Shown here in pieces: positions 1-13,900 of a DNA stretch of 64,000 nt (the stretch's first letter is position 1; each line of letters opens with the position of its first letter). Source of the stretch: Tetracentron sinense (taxonomy: Eukaryota; Streptophyta; Magnoliopsida; Trochodendrales; Trochodendraceae). The DNA is taken from NCBI GenBank assembly GCA_015143295.1, contig CM026571.1, positions 10,978,501-11,042,500 on the forward strand, read 5' to 3'. Made by a program: the position numbers and the translations under genes. The notes under the pieces are model-generated. The model saw only the letters and a list, made by a program, of their open reading frames with translations. It did no database searches and was not told where the DNA came from.

Positions 1-3000
1 GAGGAGAGAGATGGTGCTGCAGACATTGGTGACGCCCAAACTGTCAATTTAATTGAAAATGCATCTGCAAAGGTTGACAAAATCGGGGATTTGACTCCTG
101 TCCAAGATTTTGAAGCCATGATATCACGCAGAGATAGCACAAAATGGGTTAATAAAGCAATTAGAGATATGAAAAACATAATTTTTGACCTGGTGGAGAA
201 CTCCTATGAAGGTGACACTTATCAGAAGGCACTGGAATGTTTAGTTGCTCTTCGCAAGGGTTGCATTCTTGAGCAGGTATGCCTTCTTCTACTGTTTCCG
301 TTTTCAATATTCTCTGGCATGCAACGATTGCAGAAATTGGAATTTTGCCGTATATGACCATCTATATTAATTCAGTAAATCATGGCCACATTTTCCTTGG
401 TTTTGAGGCGAGTTATTTATTGGTAACAGAATATGATATTAAAACTAATCAAAGAGAACAAGCACCAAAAAAATCCCCACGAAAGGAAGCAAAAAGGAAC
501 ATCGACAAAGCCGAAGTTGGAAACTACAAAGTCAAGGTGGATGAAACTCACACCATAGACTACCCTATACCTTCTCCTTGGTTAGAGAAGTCAATTGCAC
601 TTCTAGACATTTCCTTGCAATACTACAGTACGAACTTCCTGAGCAATGTGCATGCAACATTAGGGAGCACTATCCTTCCCAGAGGCTCACCCGGTGCCTG
701 GTGGGTGGTGGCCAGCCTAGACTAGAGTCACCTTCGTCCTTCTATAGTTATGTGAAGAAATCCATACTCAATAGCATAGATCAGCCACATTCTCAAAGCT
801 AACAACTCAGCGTGGTTCCAAGTTGTGAAACCCACTGGCCCCGAAACTCGTTGGCTGAGTTTATTCTTTTTTTGATATATGGTATTGTATCCTGTTGACT
901 CTATCAGAAAAAACAACTTTAATAGCTCAATGGTATTTGTCCTTTCTTTGCTTTCATCCTCTTTTTACTGGTTATCATTTTCACTTTGCAAAATACCACA
1001 TTAGAAAATACTGTGATTCAAACCTCAGCTCTTTATGTTTTGTGCAGCTTCTCAATTTTCCAAGTAGCTGCAAGAAATTAATATTCCACTACATTCATTC
1101 ATGTCCGTAGAGTTGTTCATAATGATCTTAATACTAGAAAGAAAATATGTATGTATACCTAGTTACCTACTTATCTGATAGTGTTAACATGGTTATTTGT
1201 TATTTAAACGAAATTGTGATGGTGACTGTCCGTACTCATTCCTCTCCACTGAATAATATCATTTTTGTAGCTAAGTCAATTACATTTCATAACTTGAGGG
1301 AAACCACTTTTACACTGCCATCAGTATTAAGCTTCAATGGTTAAACATTAGGCTAGTGGCTGTTTGTTACAATAGGGCTTTCAGTTTTCAACATTGCATG
1401 TACTTTATGAGCTATGAGTCTACTGTTCTGTAAGGTATCAAGAAAATGATTCATGTTTAATTCAGATAATTGTCAACAGAAAAGTTGACAGCATAAAGGG
1501 TTAAAAAAAGGAGACATTCATGATCCTTCTTTTCCCTGGTATACATTAAATCCATGATCCTGCAACTGATGTACTTTGCTGTATTAACGAAATACCATCT
1601 CCTAGTTTTTTGTTGACCATCAGCTTTAAAAATTACTATATCACTTCCTTTTTGGCCCACAACATTTTATCCTGGGGCCTTCGAGCCCTTCTTGAGAAAG
1701 GATTTTAGTTTGTCCTTGATCTTGGTTTCAATTCTCTAAAAAAAACTCTCTTCTCAGTTTGAGGTTTCTTTACATTTTGTGGTCATAGAAATATATATGA
1801 TGTATGTATTGATAACTAACTGGTTGCATGTCAGTGTCCAAGTTTAAGGATGTAGAAAATTTTCTGTCTTTTAAAAATTATTAAATGAAATATATATATA
1901 TATATAAAGACCACAACAGCCTATTTGCTTCCAAAAAAATACAAGCACCAAAATGAGCCACAAGCATCCTATTCTGGAACTGGTAGTGTACTTTTTGTTT
2001 TTTATTACCATATTGGGGACTGATAAAAAACATTTAGAAAATGTTTAACGAACAGATTTCAACTACTACAAGAAATGCTCTTCCAGTCAACTTGAAGTTA
2101 TAGATCACTTTTAGCCTAGTCAACACGATCTAACTTATTCATGTTTCTTTTCTGGGACTCTGGATTGAGGTCATATTTAGTTCCTTAGTTTCTTAAGGAG
2201 CTTGATCATTGATATTATCTGTTAGGGCCCGTTTAGACTGCCACATGGTTAGCGTCACTCAGACTAGTGATAAGTGATAACCATGATTACTGCAGAACAT
2301 GAAAGAAGTCAACATTAGCTTCTTTCCATTAAAAAAAAAAAAGTGTTGATTTTCTGGGGCCAAAAGTGTTGGTTTTGCCAGTTAAAATGGCTGTCCATGT
2401 TGTCCAACTGTGCAGCTTCCTAGATGTGGATGGCTCCACTAAACCACTACATTTTGGGAATGTACAAACAGGTCCTCAGTCAAGTATTCTAATCATGCAA
2501 TTTGCTTCATGTGAAGATGCAATTTATAATTTCATGGTTTATATCAATGTATTAGAAGGCTGATAAACACTTGAAATTGCCATTGACAAATCATGATTTT
2601 GTATAATACTATCACGAAAACTGATTTAAAGAAAATCAGTGGTGATATTTCTTAGTTTCATTCTATCACCTGTGTTGCATCATGTGGCCTCGACATGTCA
2701 TGTAGTTGTCGCCATGGGAAGGACACCGTCATTATATTACTTACTGCATATGCTCACACACACTGATAAATTATCCTCTCATTGAAGTTAATCTCATCGA
2801 CCATATTCAACATTGTATCAATCAACTTCCACTTGGTCAAAGGACTTGTAATATAAGCTTTGAGTAGAACACTAAATTGAGGAGGTTACTCCCCATTTAT
2901 GTGTTTCAGGGTATCTCCCAGTGCCACTTTTGTGATCTCAGGCCAATCAACATATCCAATACCTTCCCCATCTCTCTCTGAATTCTGGATGGATGTCATG

Positions 3001-3313
3001 TATAGGAACCAAAACAGTTCAATGAATTCCTGCGCCATCTCTGTAAATTCTGCCAGGAGAAACAGCTCAGCAGTTTCTGTGAATTTCTTGCATCCAAACA
3101 AATTATGTTGATCACCAAGACAGAAGCCACTGACAGGTTTGCTCTACTGCATCTCATCTTGTTCATCATTTTCTTATGTCCGTATGGAAGCTGCTCATAC
3201 ATACCATATTGGATTTCTCATTTGTATTTTGTATATATGCATGCTTGATCAGTGATGCAACTGATGATGAGGCCAAAAGTTTCCTGATTAAAACCGAGCC
3301 CACACTCGAGTAG
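1..3313 (+). CDS. KU80: Ku80 (XRCC5-like), 3' end of gene, last three exons
   Basis: Ku80 pairs with Ku70, encircles broken DNA ends in the nucleus, starts non-homologous end joining and protects telomeres. The window opens inside an exon. Coding exons are 1-276, 3006-3136 and 3253-3313 (TAG stop at 3311-3313), giving 155 residues. All junctions are GT/AG and phases match (0, then 2). The first exon holds the conserved plant Ku80 segment KALECLVALRKGCILEQ, and the second continues with EPKQFNEFLRHLCKFCQ. These belong to the helical C-terminal arm and the start of the C-terminal region. The protein ends soon after an acidic DATDDEAKSFL segment, as plant Ku80 does, without the long DNA-PKcs-recruiting tail of vertebrates. 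The 2.7-kb intron between the first two exons is unusually large for this position. The 5' part of the gene lies upstream. Recognition is from memory of the family and is strong. The exon calls were made by hand. Confidence 0.93.
277..3005 (+). other. Large KU80 intron
   Basis: A 2,729-bp GT-AG intron. I see no gene in it. It is AT-rich, with a short (TA)n run near 1893-1906, a poly-A run near 2330 and a lone MITE-like arm at about 2224 (TTAGGGCCCGTTTAGACTG). The opposite arm was not found. Confidence 0.7.
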
Positions 3314-4616
3314 GTGACAGTCCCAACATGGTTGAAAGTTTCCTCTTTTTGGCTGTTGTGGTTGCACCTTTACAGTTGGAAAGATGCACTGAAGATGACT
3401 TCGGAGAGCTGATGATGTAGAGGTGAATCTTTTTTTGTACCCATTCATCTCAGCTGTATATTTTCTTGTTCTGTATGAACTGTGAGTATTCTGTGATGTG
3501 GGGATATATGTAACTTTTGGTATCATTTTGTATTTCCATATTTTGTAGTCTATTCCATAGTTGTAGGGATGCTATGTATGGGGTGTGATGTTTGCTTCTG
3601 TCATGTCCTATTTAATGGTCAAAAGGGCTATGTAGGTGGGACATGATGGGATAAACCCAAATTTTGGGGTGTAGAAATTAGCAAATATTATTGGATTGGA
3701 ACCAGTGTTTGATCAGGGAAAATAGGTGCATGAAATTATTTTCAGGGATAGAACTGTCATGGTGGAACATGAGTTTTGTTGTAAATGATTTGCAATAGTA
3801 ATTTATGTTTGAGGGATCTAAAAAATGAGTAATTATTTCTGACAATTTTATTTGGGTAATGCTCAACTTACTGCAGCATTAGATGTAGTCTAATGTGCAG
3901 TCCTCATTGGTCATGCCCCCTTTTTACCGCTCATCAATTGAAGATTCACTCACTCTTAGGGTTAAGCAGTATAACCTTAAGAAAAAAAAAACCGAAAATA
4001 TTAACTTAGAGTAAGTTGCGTGTATTTTATTGGGAAGTGATTCGAAAATCTCAATAGTAGGTACTATCGAGAGCCTACAATTTACATGCTTTAAGTGGTG
4101 GGCTCCACTTAATGCTTGACACCATTGGATTTTCAATCCAACGGTCCAACTGTCTGGTTTTTAATCACTTCCCTATTTTATTTCTCACTTTTAAACATTT
4201 TTTGAGTCTTGCTTTTGCATTGGTCATTGTGCTCTATTCGCATTCTTCATCTAGCAAGACTAATAAATGTGACTTGTGGACCCCCTAGTTGTATTCCCTT
4301 GTCTTTGCCTTCAGTCATTGCCTTGTTGTATGATTGAGTTTACCAAAAAAAAAAAAAAAAAAGGACCCCCTAGTTGTACACATGTTGACAGATTAACTTG
4401 AAATGGTTTCTGAAGCTAACTGACGTTGAATGCAAGAGCCTACAATCAGGCATAACGACAGTCCAGCCCTGCTCTCCAGAAGCCTTGCAGCCTGTGGGCC
4501 AGGGAAGTTTCAAAAAGCAAAGCCCTCTTACCTTAGAGTTGGGCTATGGCCCTATCCTCCCTGGCCCAACCATCGATTGTTTCTTACATATAGTAAAAAT
4601 ATGGTACATAGAAAAT
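3314..4616. other. KU80 3' flank with foldback-MITE debris
   Basis: This stretch holds the KU80 3' UTR and intergenic DNA, with no open frame I can support. From about 3870 to 3995 there is one arm of the dispersed foldback family (CCCCCTTTTTACC, then GATTCACTCACTCTTAGGG and an A-rich loop). A 21-bp poly-A run lies near 4344. Confidence 0.5.
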
Positions 4617-4961
4617 GGAAAATAATCACCTCCTTGCTGATGGAGTGAAGCAGGCGTCTCAACCCTCCTTTTTCTTGCCATGTGTCCCTATTTAAGACTC
4701 TTTAACTATGGTTAAGATTCACTCACCTTTAGGGTTCAACCATCAAACATTAGTTTTTAGAAGAAAAACAATTAACCATAGGGGTTAAAATTTCTTAACC
4801 GAAGTTTTAACCCTTATGATTAAATTATTTTTGTCTAAAAATCAAGGGTAAATGCTTTAACCCCAAGGATTAGTGAATCATAACCACAATTAAAGGGAGT
4901 AAAAAGAGGACATGTGGCAAAATATAAGGGGAGCACTCCACCCAGGAGTTGCTTATTTTCC
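4617..4961. mobile_element. Foldback MITE, complete copy (GGAAAATAATCACCTCC termini)
   Basis: The ends GGAAAATAATCACCTCC (4617) and GGAGTTGCTTATTTTCC (ending 4961) are inverted repeats. Inside each end is the family core: AACTATGGTTAAGATTCACTC with GGGTTCAACCATC on the left and its complement on the right, then an A/T-rich loop. The arms pair over most of the 345 bp. No transposase is present, and no clear target duplication was seen. Confidence 0.75.
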
Positions 4962-5025
4962 TTGTCTTGTAGTTTAGAAAGTAAAAATGATATATTTTGC
5001 ATTTGCAATTAATTTTCAAGAACCA

Positions 5026-5126
5026 TCAAATATATATATACTGACTCCGGAGGTTCTCTCAACCCTATCCTAAATTGAAATTTGGCGCTCTTGTTCTTGC
5101 TCCCACTCTGCACTTTGATTACTTAG
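5026..5126. mobile_element. Right-end fragment of the 38.9-kb TIR element family
   Basis: It shares with 39330-39430 the run AACCCTATCCT.AATTGAAATTTG, GCTCCC-type words and the terminal GATTACTTAG. Only the right end is present here. Confidence 0.55.
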
Positions 5127-5271
5127 GGACTAACAGTTGACTTTTTAGCCAAGTTTTTGCAACTCCTGTAAATGAATTTCATTGCACCTGAGGAATTTCA
5201 TAATTTTATAGTAAAAAATAATAATAATTTAAAAGCAGATGCATGCCGTTTTACTGTCTCTAGCAAATCTA

Positions 5272-8200
5272 TCTATACTACTACTATAACCCAATTGGTC
5301 TCCACGTGGCTTCTCCAAATGCTTCCATTTGAGCTCCAAGTTTTCACCATGTGTCATGCCACGTGTCTCTCTTTTCTCTCTGATTGGTCTCCCTTCATGC
5401 CACATGGCTCTTTAAAAACCTCCATTTAAATTCTAGGTCTCTCGAGTAAACCCTTTCGTCTTTCCCATGAAACCTCTATTTCCCATTTATTTGCAACGAG
5501 TGATTACTCTTCTACCATTTTCTATTCATTCATCTTTCCTCCATTAAAACCAATATATGAGTCCCTCCACTTTCCTCTCATAATCCCTCTCATTCATCTC
5601 CCCTATTAATCCACCTCCTTACTAATGAAACGTTACCTTCCTCCTTCCCATTTATTTGCAACTGAGTGATTACTCTTCTACCATTTTCTATTCATCCATC
5701 TTTCCACCATTAAAACCAAAAAATGAGTCCCACAACTTTTCTCTAATAGTCCCTCTCATTCATCCCCCCTATTAATCCCTCTCCTTACTAATGAAACGTT
5801 ACCTTCCTTTTCATTTCTCTCCATAAATGTTCTTCTCCCCAGTTATATAAGAAGGGTGTGATACATGTGTTATGCCCAAGGTTGCAAGGTTGGTGGAGGA
5901 ACGTTGGATACTAAGGAATGAGAATATGTATGGAGGCTGTTAATGAGCGTGGAGAAGGATCAGTTCCTAATAGGGACAGTGAAAGAGATGCAGAAAGAAG
6001 TCTATTCCACGAGAATTTGTTTCGGGTGCTGTTCTCTGGACTATATAGAAGGAGAGAATAGAAGGGTGTTTGAAGACACTATGGCTACAAAGGGAAGATT
6101 ATAAGCACCAAAGTCCATTTGCTGAGTTTTTGTTGCTATCATCTCAGCTACATGGAAGAAGTCTCTGGGATTAATTTTTTTCTACTGATAATTGTTAGTG
6201 CTTCTTAAAGAGGGTTACCTACCTCCATAAATAACACTATTTTATACATTTTCCTTCTTCTCGTTTGATATTTCGTTTAGAGTTTTTAAAGGTTCCCTTG
6301 TTACTAATCCAAAAAATAAAAAATAGGAACACATATTTTCTGAAGGTTGCTTCCGCAGGATAGAATCCATGAAGTTGAAACTGAGGCGAGAGTATTGTGA
6401 CAAGACTAAATATTGTCAAAGTCTAATTTATTATGTTCTCCGGGTGGTGGAAGACAAACCATCTATGCGGTACTTGGAAAACAAATGGAGAAAGGCTGGC
6501 CCCGTGGATGATTGTTTGTATATATTTGATCACAATCATAAGTTGCCCTATGATATCTTTTATCATTTTTTTCTCAGGCATATAGGAGTTCTAATGAGAT
6601 TATTTGGCTAAAAGTAGTGTTGAAAAAAAAAAAATCTCACCCCTAAGCCTTTTGGATCTTTTATTTTGTTTTTTTTTCCTATCCTTGGATAACATATTGA
6701 TAACTAAACAAGAAAATCGTGGGCGTGTCCGAGTCTGTGATAGCATCAATTTTCCTCTTAAAATTTGAATCATATGGGCCTCAAGATTCTGAAGACTTTG
6801 ATACGTTGTTGAAGATGTCAATGTGTGAGCTAAGTGCAAGATCTTAGTTTGCTATGCTCATTATTTCAATAATACTATAGACCTCATTGGCGCGGCAAAA
6901 CTGAGTTGCACAGTTATCTATTCATCAAGAAAATGAAGAGTTCGATTATTCTCTTTACATCTAGGATCCACTCCTAGAAAACCTTAAAGCAGACACAGTT
7001 TTGGAATCAGTGATCTTATAAGAGTGAATATCTTCATAGTATTGAAGTTGCTTGGCCCAAGAGAAGCATTTTGTTATGCATTAGAGTAAATATATTTGTG
7101 GTCTTCCTAGCAAATGTTATATCCCAATGATTAAATCATGTTAATCCTTAATCGAGCAACATCACAAGTAGATTGAGAAATGTATCAATCTTCTAAAGAA
7201 TCTAAAATAGAGCTATTATGTCTTAACGTAAATAATCCCGATATGCGTGTAGCAGAGTTTTCAATCAATTTATGTGAGAACTGGGACAAATTTTTTTTGG
7301 AATCTGAGGTGTATCGGTTTTATGTGCCTGAGGATATATGGATAATTACTTAATTCCTCTATTTTCATAGGTAAGTAATGATGAATATTGACTCTGCCAC
7401 ATCTCATTTGCTATGTTTATTAATTCGTCCATTTTCAAATATCAATATCAGTTAATTTTTACATTATTTCAAATGCCTACTGTTATGCTATGAAACACCT
7501 TAACCTTAAGTTTATAGACATTGCATTTTTGGGAATGATACCTTATGCCTGTGCGTTCCACTAGGCGTATTCCACATGGTAGAATGAGCACACTCCCTAT
7601 AGCCGACATGTGTCCATTTTAACTCTTTTAATTGTGATTAAGATTTTCTAACAAGGGCAGAGCCATGAATGTTTCCTTTGGGGTGAGGGATACATGTATC
7701 AAGAAATTTAATCAATTTAAAGGTATGGGCTGGGTTTGGGAACGGAGGTAGAGGCCCTGAGACTTTTTATTGAGTAATGGATCCATCGTTGACAAAAAAT
7801 TCGTTAATGTCACATTCCAATAAAGGTAGAATAATATGCCCATTTTGATGAAACCATTATATAATAAAAGAGAAATAGAGAGCGTTATTGCTCTAAATAA
7901 AATTAATTGTTGTTCTAAATAAAATTATATTTTTAATTTTTTTATATATTATTTATATAAAAAATTACAAAGTTTTTAAGGGACCAAACTTAAAAGATTT
8001 TTTTATATGATTAGAAAATGAACATTCAATCAGATTTATATCTCTAACTTTATTTTAATTTGATATTAGACACTAATTAGTAACATTTGCTTAAAAGAAC
8101 ATACATAAGATTTTTTTTTTGTCTCTTTCTTGACTTTTTTCAGAAGATGTTAGAATGGAAGAAGCATAATACATATATGCATTTAAATCTGTGCAAGAAA

Positions 8201-8388
8201 GATGATTGTAATAAAAATGACATTATTCATACCATTAATAGTAATTATATATATTGAATTATTTGAAATTTTCAATTATTAATTCAATTTCAAATATGAC
8301 ATGATCAGCTGTGTGAATTTGTTATTTTAAGATTTATTATTTTTCCTTTTATTTACACTATCCGTGCATCGCACGGGGTGTTTGCTAG
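5272..8388 (+). mobile_element. Non-autonomous Helitron-like element
   Basis: Helitrons start TC, end CTRR behind a small hairpin, and insert between A and T. Here A|TCTATACTACTACTATAAC opens at 5272. The element closes at 8388 with the hairpin CCGTGCATCGCACGG about ten bases before CTAG|T. The body is 3.1 kb and has no Rep/helicase. A paired run of about 150 bp repeats at 5455-5620 and 5640-5800 (both with CCCATTTATTTGCAAC). Short ORFs near 6369-6611 match nothing I recognise, so a captured gene scrap cannot be excluded. Confidence 0.7.
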
Positions 8389-9130
8389 TATATACTATAT
8401 ACTATAGAAATAGGATGCCTAAGTGGCATCCTCTTTGATCTCCATTTTAAGATTTGTTATGCCACATCATCACATAGTAGGAACCATAAATACACTCTCT
8501 TAACTTCCCATTTTCTCTCCCCATTATTAACTCTCTCCCATGTCCCAATAGATTCTTCTATTCAACAAAGACCTCTCTCTCCCCAAGTCCCAACTCCACT
8601 TAAGTGGAACTCGTAAATACCCTCTCTTAACCACCCACTTTATAACTTTTTTTTTAATATTAAAAAAAGAACTAATATTTTTTCTAAAAACAAGGATGGG
8701 TTGTATTTAATATTAAAACCAAGAATTAATATTTAACTACCCACTTTATACCTTACAATTTTAGAATTATACTTTATCAATTTTGATTCTAAAAAAAAAA
8801 CAGATTTTTTATTCCTTTTTTTTTCCTGTAGACTACCTTCTTAAATTTGCATTATTCTCTTACAAAGTTTATTTACTTTTTAACCAAATGATTTTTGGGG
8901 GTACTTGATGTTTTGGTTTTAAGGTTTATATACCAACTAAAGTTTCAAATTTTAGATTTTAATTACAAATTCTTTCTCCGGTTAATGTATTTTTCGTTTC
9001 ATATCTCATTAGTTGTAATGATTTTCCTTCCTTATCTTGCACACGCAGACAAACACACATATCTTAAAATATATATGCATGTTTATCTCTTTCTACTTTG
9101 TGCCCATGCATTGCAGAGGAGTTTTACTAG
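8389..9130 (+). mobile_element. Second Helitron-like element abutting the first
   Basis: It starts directly after the CTAG of the upstream copy with TATATACTATATACTATAG and AAATAGGATGCC, a common plant Helitron 5' pattern without the leading TC. It ends at 9130 in GCCCATGCATTGCAGAGG...TTTTACTAG|T, a decayed hairpin plus CTAG. It is 742 bp, AT-rich and non-coding. The exact 5' base is uncertain. Confidence 0.5.
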
Positions 9131-9469
9131 TATATTATAAGAGAACACAAATAGTGGAAGAGAAGTTTGCTGGCTAAACAATTTTTAGCGCAAAACTTAT
9201 AGCTCACAATATCAAAATTTTCTTCTTTAAGTTGTATAGCCTTCCATGCAAAATCTTGCTCACATGGCTTCTCTTCACAACCAGTTCCAAAAGTATAAGC
9301 CATGTGATGTTAAACATGTATAAATGCACAACAAAATCACGCTTGCTAAGTCAAGTCATGTTGATATGACAAACCAGGGTTCAAAACCATCTTCGCCTCC
9401 TGAACACTAAGCCACTCGCCTATGCCCACAAAAAAAAATGGCATACCTCATGCAATAGAGCAAAAACAA
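9131..9469. other. FKBP 3' flank
   Basis: This 339-bp stretch lies between the Helitron end and the FKBP stop codon and presumably carries the FKBP 3' UTR. No feature or clear polyadenylation signal was recognised. Confidence 0.4.
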
Positions 9470-10954
9470 TTAACGGACACCGACCAACTCAACATCAAAT
9501 ACCAGCCATGAGTTCGGTGGTATTTTCCCACCAGCTCCTTGAGTCCCATAACTGCATTACAACATGACAGTATGACATTTTAAATTACAAAGGCAGGCAA
9601 AATTTGCTGAAGGAACAACGAGATGCAATAGATAATCAACAAAAGATGAATAAGGGAAAAAAGCACCGCAGAAAAGATGAAGGGGCAATTTCATACCCCA
9701 TTGATGGTGGGACTGTAAGTCTTCTTTTGTCACCAACGCGCATGCCTGAGAAATAAGCATACATGAAATTATATATGACAACTTATGGCAAAGAGAAAAA
9801 AAAAACTCAAGCTGAATAAAAAGAAACTTAGCCCTCAAGATAACTACCGTTAACACCAACATCCCATCCCTTAATAACTTCTCCTACACCTGTAAGAGCC
9901 AGTATAAAAACAATTAAAACAAATAATAAATCAGATATCTGCCATATACGAGTTCGGTCTACTATGATAGTACCTAGACGGAACTTAAAAGGTGTTCTGC
10001 CAATATTAGAGTCAAATATTTGTCCGTTCTTCTTCAACTTGCCAATATAGTGGACACTGACCTGAAACCAAAACAATTATTATTTCATTCAACTGAATTT
10101 CGTAACTAATATGTTATTTGCAATCAACATAAAATATACAGCACATACACTCAAGATTCAAGAAAAGCGTTAAGTTGACATATAGGATAACAAAAGAAAA
10201 GGCAATAAATTTCAAATTATCCTTTCTGTTCTGTGGAATTAAAACTTGCCGCCTTGGCTTGGGTGGACAAATCCATCAGTTAGTAAGTTAATGGACAATA
10301 TAGAGATTTACCTTTTGCCCAGGAGAAGCTCTTTTGCCATCTGGTTTGCCCATTGCTAGCTCCTCAACAACCAATTCATTTGAGAAGGTCCTAGTTTGAG
10401 ATGGCTTGGCTGCAGATTTATTGTCTTCAATTTCCATAATGGATCCATTATTTCCTTCCATTTCCAAAACAGATTCCTCCACATTCGCATTTTCTTCAGG
10501 CTCCTGGGTCTTATTCTTCTTTTTTTTCTTCTTTTTCTTCTCCGTGGAGCAATTTTCATCAACATGATTGGCATCGAAGTCAAAACTCCTGCTCATAATG
10601 TACAGCAAAATATTGATGCAACTACTATTTTAAAATGCTTATATCTCCATATAAATATCACTTTGACAGCATAGCTTCACATCCAACAAAATAATAAAAT
10701 AAACAAAGAAACATGGGATATTTTTGAGAATATCGCAATTGTGAAGTTTTTTTTTTTAATCACTTCGTGTGTGGGTTGGGGCCTGGGGGGCAACAGGTAC
10801 CCACTTGGAGATCCTAGATGGACAAAGTTTGATTGAGGACCACAACATTCTAAACTACCACATCATTTTCAAGGCAAAAGACAAGGCAGGTAAAAAGAAA
10901 ATGTTATGATCATCCCATGGAGTTGAAATTGAACCTATATGCTAGTGTTCCTCG

Positions 10955-10996
<42 letters not shown>

Positions 10997-13900
10997 CTAT
11001 GGTTCCTTCCAGCATTTCCTTTTTTTAGCTTCACACTGTTTTTAAGAACCATGCTAATAGGGACTGATGAATCAATCTCTTCCCTACTCAAACAGTCACA
11101 AAGGACATTGCTACAGAATATTAGTTAAATCAAGGTGAGAATGACACATTATAGTATACATTAGATCCAAAAGTTTAAAAGAAAGATGCTAGTACTCACT
11201 TATCATTGTTTAGCTTCTGATCTTGCTCATATCTAAAAGGCGATCCCTGGTCCATGTTGTCAGTCTTTGCTTCCTCATGCTGAGCTTTATCCTCTTTGAG
11301 AACATTGCTCTTTTTATCATTACCAGCTTCAAAAGCTTTCCTCTCAGCCAGTTCTTTCTTTTTCTTTTTCGGTTTTGCACCATTTTCAGGGCCAACTTCA
11401 GTAGATGGCAATGGCAAATTGAGTGGCTGGTCAGTTCCCCTGCTTGTGCGAATCAAAGAAATGACAATTAAAGCAAAGATAAACAGAAGCATCTCTAAGC
11501 TACTCTGACTTAAAGCTAACATATTTTAGAAAAGAGTTTCCACATGAGCAGAGGCGGAGCCAGGATATTCTTGTAGGGGGCAAGCGATGGTTGATTGATG
11601 ATGTTAGTAATTGGTGATGGATTTGTGAAGAATGATTAGCGGGACTAAATATTGCCATCTCGTCTGCATGTTTCGTACATATCCTATGGATATTGTTTCT
11701 CCTTGTTTAAGGGAGCAGCTGCCAGACTATGCCCTATTAAATAATAAAATAACATAGTAAATTTTTTTTGAAAAGTTCGGGAGGGGCAATTGCCCCCCTT
11801 GACCCATGGCTATGCATTGCTAAAACATTAAATAACATGGTATAAATTTTCTATTTTTATTTTGTTCAAAAGTTCCCGCGGGGGTGGGCAGCTGCCCCCC
11901 AGCTCCGCCCCTGCACATGAGCATCAATTACAGAAGTGTCCCAGACTCCCACCCACACTATTAGGGAAAATGGTGGCTTGTCGACTGTCGTAGGAACCAA
12001 CTAACAGTAGTTCTAAGGTTTGACAAGAGATCGGAATTCTGTAGCTCGTAGCATGGGAAAAAAAAAAACTAGCACTAGGTCTCAATTCAAGGCAACTCAA
12101 CCAGAACTCTCACCTTCTTGGCTCGCCATCTTGGACAACAGCATCAACTTTCCTTTTTAAGCCAGTAACATGATTGTCATCATCTTTTGCCTTCTTCTTG
12201 CCTTTGGCTGTTTTCTTATCAGTCTTTTCTTTTGTGTCCACTCTTGTATTCTTTTCAGTGCGATTGCTTTTACATAGAGACGAAATTGGGACACCGTCTT
12301 CATCTTCACTTGTCAAGACCTGAACAGCAGTTCTACCCTTGACAAAAATTTGCCGTTGAGAACTATCATCGTCATCAGACTCCCTCAATTGGTACTTCTT
12401 CTTAAGACGTTTACGGTTACCATTCCTATTTGCAGGTTTCTCATCATCCAATACCTCCTCAATCACAACTGAAATTAAACCACCAGAAATTTAAACAGCA
12501 AATCTCAAAATCAAATACTACTACGAATTACAAACCAAAGTGTATCAATAATCTAATATCAATTTAACAACTCCATAGACTGTGATATAGTCATTTAGAT
12601 GGTAACTGCCACTGCACAGAAACAAGGAATCTGTGGCACATGCAATGTTTGAGAGACCCTTTAAACAGCATCTGCATAGGGACACCCATGTCCAAATTCA
12701 GCATGATTAGATGACAACAATCATGCAATTCTCAAATATTTTCCAGGTCATTTTTCTCTGTTTGGTTGATACTGTAGAATTTGTTGGCAATTGGCTTTGA
12801 GAAAATTTCTGTCATTAATTCATGTAGTAGATTTTTAATTCCAGCAAACAGTCACAAGGAAGTCACGAGAAACTACACTGTGAGCCAGTGGCTCAAAAAA
12901 CCTTCAACATCTATTAGGGTCCGTTCTTTAGGTAAGACTTATAAAGTCCAGCACTTTGCTAGTTTTGTCATTTGACAATATGCATGTTCTTTTGAGAACT
13001 AGATGCATAGTGCATTTCATCTCTTGGGTTGTAATTCCCGTAGGACTTCAAATGCAGCAAAATGAATGATTTCAAATCTCCTAAAAATTTATAAGACTTG
13101 AAATCTTATGATAGGAAGAATTAATTATGTTAGAAACCTTGACAATTGACAAAGTGACTCAACTTTCCTAACAACTACCATGACAAAGTGCAAAGTGCCA
13201 AGCTTTATAAGTCTTAGCAAAAGAACGGACCCTTACGAAAATCCTTCATGTAAAATAAAGACTCAAAAGGATTTTGTATTAAACTTAATAAGTGAAGTCT
13301 TAGTTTACACAATAAAAATGATTTTTAATCTCAATTCTATGGTTGCAATAGTAATTTTGGTTAATGTATGACTGTATGAGGCTCATGCCTCAAATATAAG
13401 GCAAGCTTGAAGGCATGAGGAGTGCACCTCATGTGAGCCTTAAACTTAAGGCATAAGCCTTAGGGGATTCTAGCGCTTAAGGTTGAGCCTTGAGGCATTT
13501 TCCGTGAGCTTCACCCCAAGGCCTGCACAGTTGCTCTTGAGATTTGGGGTCATTTTTTATCTTGCTTGGGTGTGGACTGGGCATTCCATTTTTTCCTTTC
13601 AGAATTTTTTATCTTGCTTGGATTATTTTTTTTTACTATAATATTACTAGCTTGGGAGTGGGGTGGAGCTGGGGGACAGGAGCTTTAGGCCCCCCTAAAC
13701 TTTTGAGAAAAAATATATTATTTACAAACAGACACAAATAGACGCGATGACCAATGAACTTGGCCCTATTTTTTTTCCCCGGGGGCTAGGCCCCCAAACC
13801 CCAATTGTTAACTCTCCTGTAAAAGAATCCTGGCTCCACCCCTGCTTGTTGGCAAAAATCGTGGAATGATGTTCACCAAGGCTTGATAGTTGATAGTAAA

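Noticed and set aside
5870-6611. Captured gene fragment in the large Helitron
   Set aside because: Short frames give no recognisable protein. GENRRVFE is only vaguely LINE-like. Left as unexplained filler.
10396-10674. Plus-strand ORF across the FKBP lysine-rich exon
   Set aside because: It is the mirror of a poly-Lys/Glu coding exon on the minus strand. The Phe/Leu-rich translation is a reverse-complement artefact.
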